From the NCBI GenBank assembly GCA_029244985.1, contig JAQWQD010000053.1, forward strand, positions 1 to 56,273: 56,273 bases of DNA. The letters are read 5' to 3'. The DNA comes from Gammaproteobacteria bacterium (GTDB taxonomy: Bacteria; Pseudomonadota; Gammaproteobacteria; Pseudomonadales; Pseudohongiellaceae). A model generated the notes under the pieces. It ran no database searches. It saw nothing but the letters and a program-made list of their open reading frames with translations, and had not been told where the DNA came from. Positions 52,655 through 56,273 of the stretch are shown here, in pieces; within the stretch, counting starts at the first letter, position 1, and each line of letters begins with the position of its first letter. The position numbers and the translations under genes are program-made.

Positions 52655-53872
52655 CTAATCGACTAAACGCTTCAGGGATTGGAGAATTTCCGCTCGGTTG
52701 TTGCTTGCTTGGTTGGTTAAAATCACAAACGGATAAAGACCATCAGATCCAGCTATATAGCCCGCGAAATTATATACGCCGGTCAAGGTTCCGCTTTTAC
52801 GCAAGACACCATTTACCTCCGGCAGGAAATCAGCATAGGGCTCAAAGACTTTGAGCACATGCATCAAACCAGAGGCAGTGGTGCGTTGGTCACGTGACAG
52901 ACCGGAGCCTTCTGTCATTAGGAGTAACTGTGGATCAATTCCGAAGTTATTACCATACAGTTCATTTAGTTGCTGTTGAAGTATAACTCGCGCCACATCG
53001 ATGCTTGTGGGATAAGATTTTTCTTGTGCTCCAAGGGTAAGAAAAAGTTGATTAGCTATAAAATTGTTGGAGTAACGCAACATACCATTAAGGTTGTCCT
53101 GTAGAGAGCGTGAACTCCGATGTTTGTAAAAAAGTGACCAATCATCAGTTAGGCTTTCACGGTAAAAGTTTGTGTCTGTTATTATGATCCCGGACGATAC
53201 TAAAAAGTGGTTAAACAATTGTTGAGCTTGTTTTAACCCGACAAGCGGATCATCGCCAAGGTTGATGCGCTGCGGTTCTCCAGGGGAGAGCTGGGCACCG
53301 AGTTTGCGTGCGACCTCAGTCAATGGAGTTTGTGGTTCGGCAGAAGTAAGAGTGCCGCTTGTTGTCCATCCTAAATTCACTGTATTAAAATTTACTGCCA
53401 ACGCACTATTGCGAGCCGCATAAGGATCGGTACCCTGCTCTTGAGGTAATCTAGGTTCCGGTTCGAAGGCAGAGTCGTCCATAACTAAACGATGGATTTG
53501 TTGAATTCCCCGCTGCGCTAAAATGTCTGTGATTCTGGCCACTTCTTCGGACACAAGAAATGGGTCACCCAAGCCGCGGATCATTAAGTCGCCACTACTA
53601 TTTTGATAAAAATGCGTCTCAAAGCGAAATCTTTCGCCGAGTGCGGTTAAGGCTACCTGTGCTAGCGGAATCTTAACTAGCGAAGCGGGCACTAGTTCTC
53701 GCTTAGGGTTGATGCTTGCTAAAACCTCGCCATTGGGGGAGTGCAGCAATATGCCGCCATTGCCAACCAGGGTTTCCAGTCGACTTTGCGCGGATACTGG
53801 CAATGCTAAAGCGCAGCTTAGTAATAGACGAGATGCAAACTTGAATAGATAAGTAGAATTTGACTTCAACAT
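52655..53872 (-). CDS. dacB: D-alanyl-D-alanine carboxypeptidase/endopeptidase, PBP4 type (peptidase S13)
   Basis: 405 residues (E. coli DacB 477, so the inserted domain is reduced). Signal peptide to about 28 (PVSAQ). Active-site motifs: S64-L-V-K67, S268-N-N270 and K359-S-G361, all in S13 order. The enzyme cleaves D-Ala-D-Ala and mDAP cross-links in peptidoglycan in the periplasm. Convergent with the binding-protein gene; divergent from the thioredoxin-fold gene. Confidence 0.92.
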   Translation of the reverse strand: MLKSNSTYLFKFASRLLLSCALALPVSAQSRLETLVGNGGILLHSPNGEVLASINPKRELVPASLVKIPLAQVALTALGERFRFETHFYQNSSGDLMIRGLGDPFLVSEEVARITDILAQRGIQQIHRLVMDDSAFEPEPRLPQEQGTDPYAARNSALAVNFNTVNLGWTTSGTLTSAEPQTPLTEVARKLGAQLSPGEPQRINLGDDPLVGLKQAQQLFNHFLVSSGIIITDTNFYRESLTDDWSLFYKHRSSRSLQDNLNGMLRYSNNFIANQLFLTLGAQEKSYPTSIDVARVILQQQLNELYGNNFGIDPQLLLMTEGSGLSRDQRTTASGLMHVLKVFEPYADFLPEVNGVLRKSGTLTGVYNFAGYIAGSDGLYPFVILTNQASNNRAEILQSLKRLVD

Positions 53873-54013
53873 AATCTTTTTATGATCGGCTAAAAGAGGC
53901 AGATAAAAGACACAGACTAAAAAATCAGAGTAATTCGATCTATGGAGTTTGGCAATGGCATTGTATAGGTTAAAACTGCTGTAATTTCGTTCTAACCCCT
54001 TTATTATTCGATT

Positions 54014-54457
54014 ATGCTTAAAAAGTCCAAAAAATGCCTCCAGTTAGCACTATTAATGCATTTAACACTAGTAATTAATAGCGTCGTAGCCGACGAAGTC
54101 GATTGGCGAATAGTTAATTACTGGTCTGAATGGTGTGCTCCCTGCCGCGTTGAGATTCCTATGTTCAATGCTTTGTTCAATGATTTGAAAGCAAGTAATG
54201 TAAGTATTGTTGGTATCAATTTTGATGAAGATCCACGGGATATCACTTTAGATATTGCGGAAGAGCTAGGTGTCGAATTTCCTACCCTAACAATAGAAGA
54301 GGTTGAGGAGCTAGCGCTTCGCGCGCCCGATGTCATGCCAACTACTTATTTGCTTTCACCAACTAATGAAGTCGTAGCTAAGTTAATCGGCTTGCAATCG
54401 AGAGAAGATATTTTAAATCAGCTCGCTGAGCTGGGCATCGCGGTTCAGATTAATTAA
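54014..54457 (+). CDS. Periplasmic thioredoxin-fold (TlpA-like) protein
   Basis: 147 residues with a signal peptide (to about 26, SVVA-DE). Active site W-C41-A-P-C44 with cis-Pro MPTT (Pro109), VGINFDEDP after the second strand, a compact TlpA/ResA-type thiol-disulfide oxidoreductase. The ribosome-binding site is weak. Followed after only 16 bp by the CDCC protein, so the two are co-transcribed; it may reduce or oxidise that protein's cysteines (inference). Confidence 0.88.
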   Translation: MLKKSKKCLQLALLMHLTLVINSVVADEVDWRIVNYWSEWCAPCRVEIPMFNALFNDLKASNVSIVGINFDEDPRDITLDIAEELGVEFPTLTIEEVEELALRAPDVMPTTYLLSPTNEVVAKLIGLQSREDILNQLAELGIAVQIN

Positions 54458-54473
54458 GCTTTGGAAGTCACTT

Positions 54474-55715
54474 ATGCAAAAATTAATTAGTAATTTCAAA
54501 GCATGCTTTCTCCTTGGGATATTATTTTCTAGCGGTTTTTGCAGCGCGGTAATTGCTGCGTCTGCAAATTCAATTAGCGTTTCTCTTGAATTGCTCGCAC
54601 CACCGGCACCTTCTAACAGCAGTTTGTCCCGTCTAGTGCGCGATGAAGCAGGGCAGGTGTATTTATCCTGGGTTAATCAGGATAATGAATTAGCACAGTT
54701 GGTCTATTCAAAACTGATGGATACTGGGTGGAGCAATCCCATAGTGATCGGTGAGGGCGCTGATTGGTTTATTAACTGGGCTGATTTTCCAATGTTGTCT
54801 GTAAGCAATGGCAACATGGCGGCGCACTGGTTGCGAATTAGTGATGATGGCGCTTACGATTATGACATCGAAGCTAGATTCTATGATGAGAAAAATCGTA
54901 TGTGGAGTGAAAAACGAGTTATTCATACTGACGGTGTTAGTGCGGAACATGGCTTTGTTTCAATGTTGCCGATTAGTGAGCAAGGCGAGACAAACACGCT
55001 AATCACCTGGCTTGATGGGCGTAATACGAAGGCTGGTGAAGAATATGGTGAGATGACCTTGCGCGCAGGTATTTTTGATAGTTTAGGAGAAACACTCAGC
55101 GAATGGGAAATAGACCACAGAGTTTGTGATTGTTGCCAAACTAGCACCGCTATGACAGCAAAAGGCCCACTAGTGGTTTATCGCGACCGCTCAAGCGATG
55201 AGATTCGCGACATCTCCATGGTTCGTTATTCCTCTGGCGAGTGGACAAAACCGCGCACAATTCACGATGATAAATGGCAGATAAATGGTTGCCCTGTAAA
55301 CGGACCTGCAGTTTCTGCCAAAGATGATCAAGTAGCCGTTGCTTGGTTTACTGCAAAAGAAGACACGCCCAAGGTGCAGTTAGCATTGTCCTCAGACAGC
55401 GGTGATACTTTTTCTGAACCAATAGTTATCGCAAGCCCTGAAACTAATGGCCGAGTTGATACAGCTATATTGAAAGCCGGCGCTATTGCGGTTAGTTGGA
55501 TAGATATTACTGAAGCGCACGCTAAGATTATGCTTTCATTATTTAGTTCCCAAGGGGTTTTATTGCACACCAGCGTGGTTGCAAAAACTAGTGCATCTCG
55601 GCGCAGTGGATTCCCTATTATTGAGAGCGTGGGTGATTCAGTGTTTGTCACTTGGACAGATGTCGGTGAAACACCCCAAGTAAAAGTTGCGCGATTAGAG
55701 TTCGAATTAAATTGA
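54474..55715 (+). CDS. Exported Asp-box (sialidase-like) beta-propeller with a CDCC motif
   Basis: 413 residues; GGAAG precedes the ATG. Signal peptide to about residue 29 (VIAAS). The chain is a sialidase/BNR-like propeller: an Asp-box LSSDSGDTFSEP (about 308-319) is the clearest repeat, with similar strands at LSWVNQDNELAQ and ITWLDGRNTKAGE. At 218-221 lies C-D-C-C followed by QTSTAM, then VVYRDRSSDEIRDISM; the catalytic set of sialidases is not evident. The clustered cysteines suggest a metal or redox site. Upstream thioredoxin-fold partner in the same operon. Confidence 0.85.
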   Translation: MQKLISNFKACFLLGILFSSGFCSAVIAASANSISVSLELLAPPAPSNSSLSRLVRDEAGQVYLSWVNQDNELAQLVYSKLMDTGWSNPIVIGEGADWFINWADFPMLSVSNGNMAAHWLRISDDGAYDYDIEARFYDEKNRMWSEKRVIHTDGVSAEHGFVSMLPISEQGETNTLITWLDGRNTKAGEEYGEMTLRAGIFDSLGETLSEWEIDHRVCDCCQTSTAMTAKGPLVVYRDRSSDEIRDISMVRYSSGEWTKPRTIHDDKWQINGCPVNGPAVSAKDDQVAVAWFTAKEDTPKVQLALSSDSGDTFSEPIVIASPETNGRVDTAILKAGAIAVSWIDITEAHAKIMLSLFSSQGVLLHTSVVAKTSASRRSGFPIIESVGDSVFVTWTDVGETPQVKVARLEFELN

Positions 55716-55743
55716 TACGATTGACCTAGCAGAATAATAATCT

Positions 55744-56273
55744 ATGGATCCATTTTCTCAAGCTGCGCTAGGAGCTGTCGTAGCTCAGGCTAGTGCGCAA
55801 CACAAGTTAGGATTTAGAGTTGTAGTTGCTGGGGCTTTTGCAGGTGCAATGCCTGATATAGACGTGTTTTTTGCTAAAGACTATTTTCATAATTTACAAA
55901 TACATCGTGGCATAACTCATTCATTGTTCTTTGCGCCAGTAATGGGTCCGCTATTGGGCTTTTTGCTTTACAAATATGAGTGCTGGCAGTTTAGTGAGTT
56001 ACTAGCTCGAGCGCGCTTGAAGTATTGGATGTTGGCAATGTTTCTGGCAATTTTGTCCCATCCTCTGCTAGATGTATTAACACCTTACGGCACGCAGTTA
56101 TTATTACCTTTCTCTGATAAGCGGTTTGCATTATTTGCCATGCCAATTATAGATCCGCTTTATACCTTGCCATTGTTTGTGGCTGTTTATCTCGCATGGC
56201 GTTACCGATATAAAGCAAAGATTTTTCTCATAGGTGTTACTTGCTTGTTAGTGACTACTTCTTATTTAATCTA
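55744..56273 (+). CDS. YdjM/DUF457-like membrane-bound metal-dependent hydrolase (3' end cut by window)
   Basis: 176 residues visible from an ATG at 55744; the gene continues past 56273. It reads MDPFSQAALGAVVAQ, GAMPDIDVFF, HRGITHSLFF (the HRG-x-T-H-S metal motif), LSHPLLDVLTPYG and a hydrophobic C-terminal half with several membrane segments. These are the hallmarks of the YdjM/LexA-regulated membrane hydrolase family. It starts 28 bp after the CDCC protein gene, so it could be the third gene of that operon. The biochemical activity is not defined. Confidence 0.88.
   Translation, partial: MDPFSQAALGAVVAQASAQHKLGFRVVVAGAFAGAMPDIDVFFAKDYFHNLQIHRGITHSLFFAPVMGPLLGFLLYKYECWQFSELLARARLKYWMLAMFLAILSHPLLDVLTPYGTQLLLPFSDKRFALFAMPIIDPLYTLPLFVAVYLAWRYRYKAKIFLIGVTCLLVTTSYLI

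Overview
The window reads as a piece of a free-living, probably marine, Gammaproteobacterium with moderate G+C. Recognisable housekeeping genes (rhlE, uup, dsbB, a dacB-type PBP4, nhaC, yhhQ, a YaiI/DUF188 gene) have typical gammaproteobacterial form. Around them sits an unusually dense set of exported enzymes and outer-membrane receptors: two TonB-dependent receptors, two PQQ dehydrogenases, a sulfatase, an arylsulfotransferase, DUF1592/DUF1552 proteins, exported VOC, NIPSNAP and cupin proteins, and Tat substrates. The lineage is an inference from gene content; there is no rRNA or other phylogenetic marker here. I saw no tRNA, rRNA, CRISPR array, insertion sequence or prophage.

Layout. 1-3.8 kb: the 3'-truncated gene of a Tat-exported epoxide hydrolase (-), then a membrane-anchored split-barrel protein and a TonB receptor (+). 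3.9-10 kb, all (-): a TAXI-type binding lipoprotein followed by an exported acetamidase/formamidase, and gamma-glutamyltransferase, a serine hydrolase and a DUF188 gene. 10-19 kb: mixed small exported proteins (lectin-like, two-domain VOC, NIPSNAP), a CapA-like protein, YhhQ, DsbB and a DUF2272 protein. 19-25 kb: a sulfatase-SDR-VOC operon (-) divergent from a DUF169 gene, then an NHL beta-propeller. 25-32 kb: rhlE, an exported cupin, a Baeyer-Villiger monooxygenase fused to an esterase, and an arylsulfotransferase.

32-47 kb is the most distinctive part. A tight four-gene (-) operon encodes an unknown exported protein, a c-heme DUF1592 protein, a Tat-exported DUF1552 protein and a PF03640-type repeat protein. 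It is divergent from a PQQ dehydrogenase. Next come a metY remnant, a second PQQ dehydrogenase with a D-x-D active-site signature, and a TonB receptor with a Gly/Ser-rich plug insertion divergent from an exported beta-helix protein. 47-56 kb returns to housekeeping genes and ends in a thioredoxin-fold / CDCC-motif pair and a YdjM-like membrane protein cut by the window edge.

How the genes may work together (inference). The enzymes suit stepwise oxidation of sulfated or hydroxylated organic compounds. A sulfatase would free an alcohol; PQQ dehydrogenases or the SDR would oxidise it to a ketone; the BVMO-esterase fusion would insert oxygen and hydrolyse the ester; TonB receptors and binding lipoproteins would supply substrate. 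Neither PQQ dehydrogenase carries its own heme domain, and the DUF1592 protein carries the only CxxCH heme site seen in the window, so it is a candidate electron acceptor. None of these substrate assignments can be proven from sequence alone.
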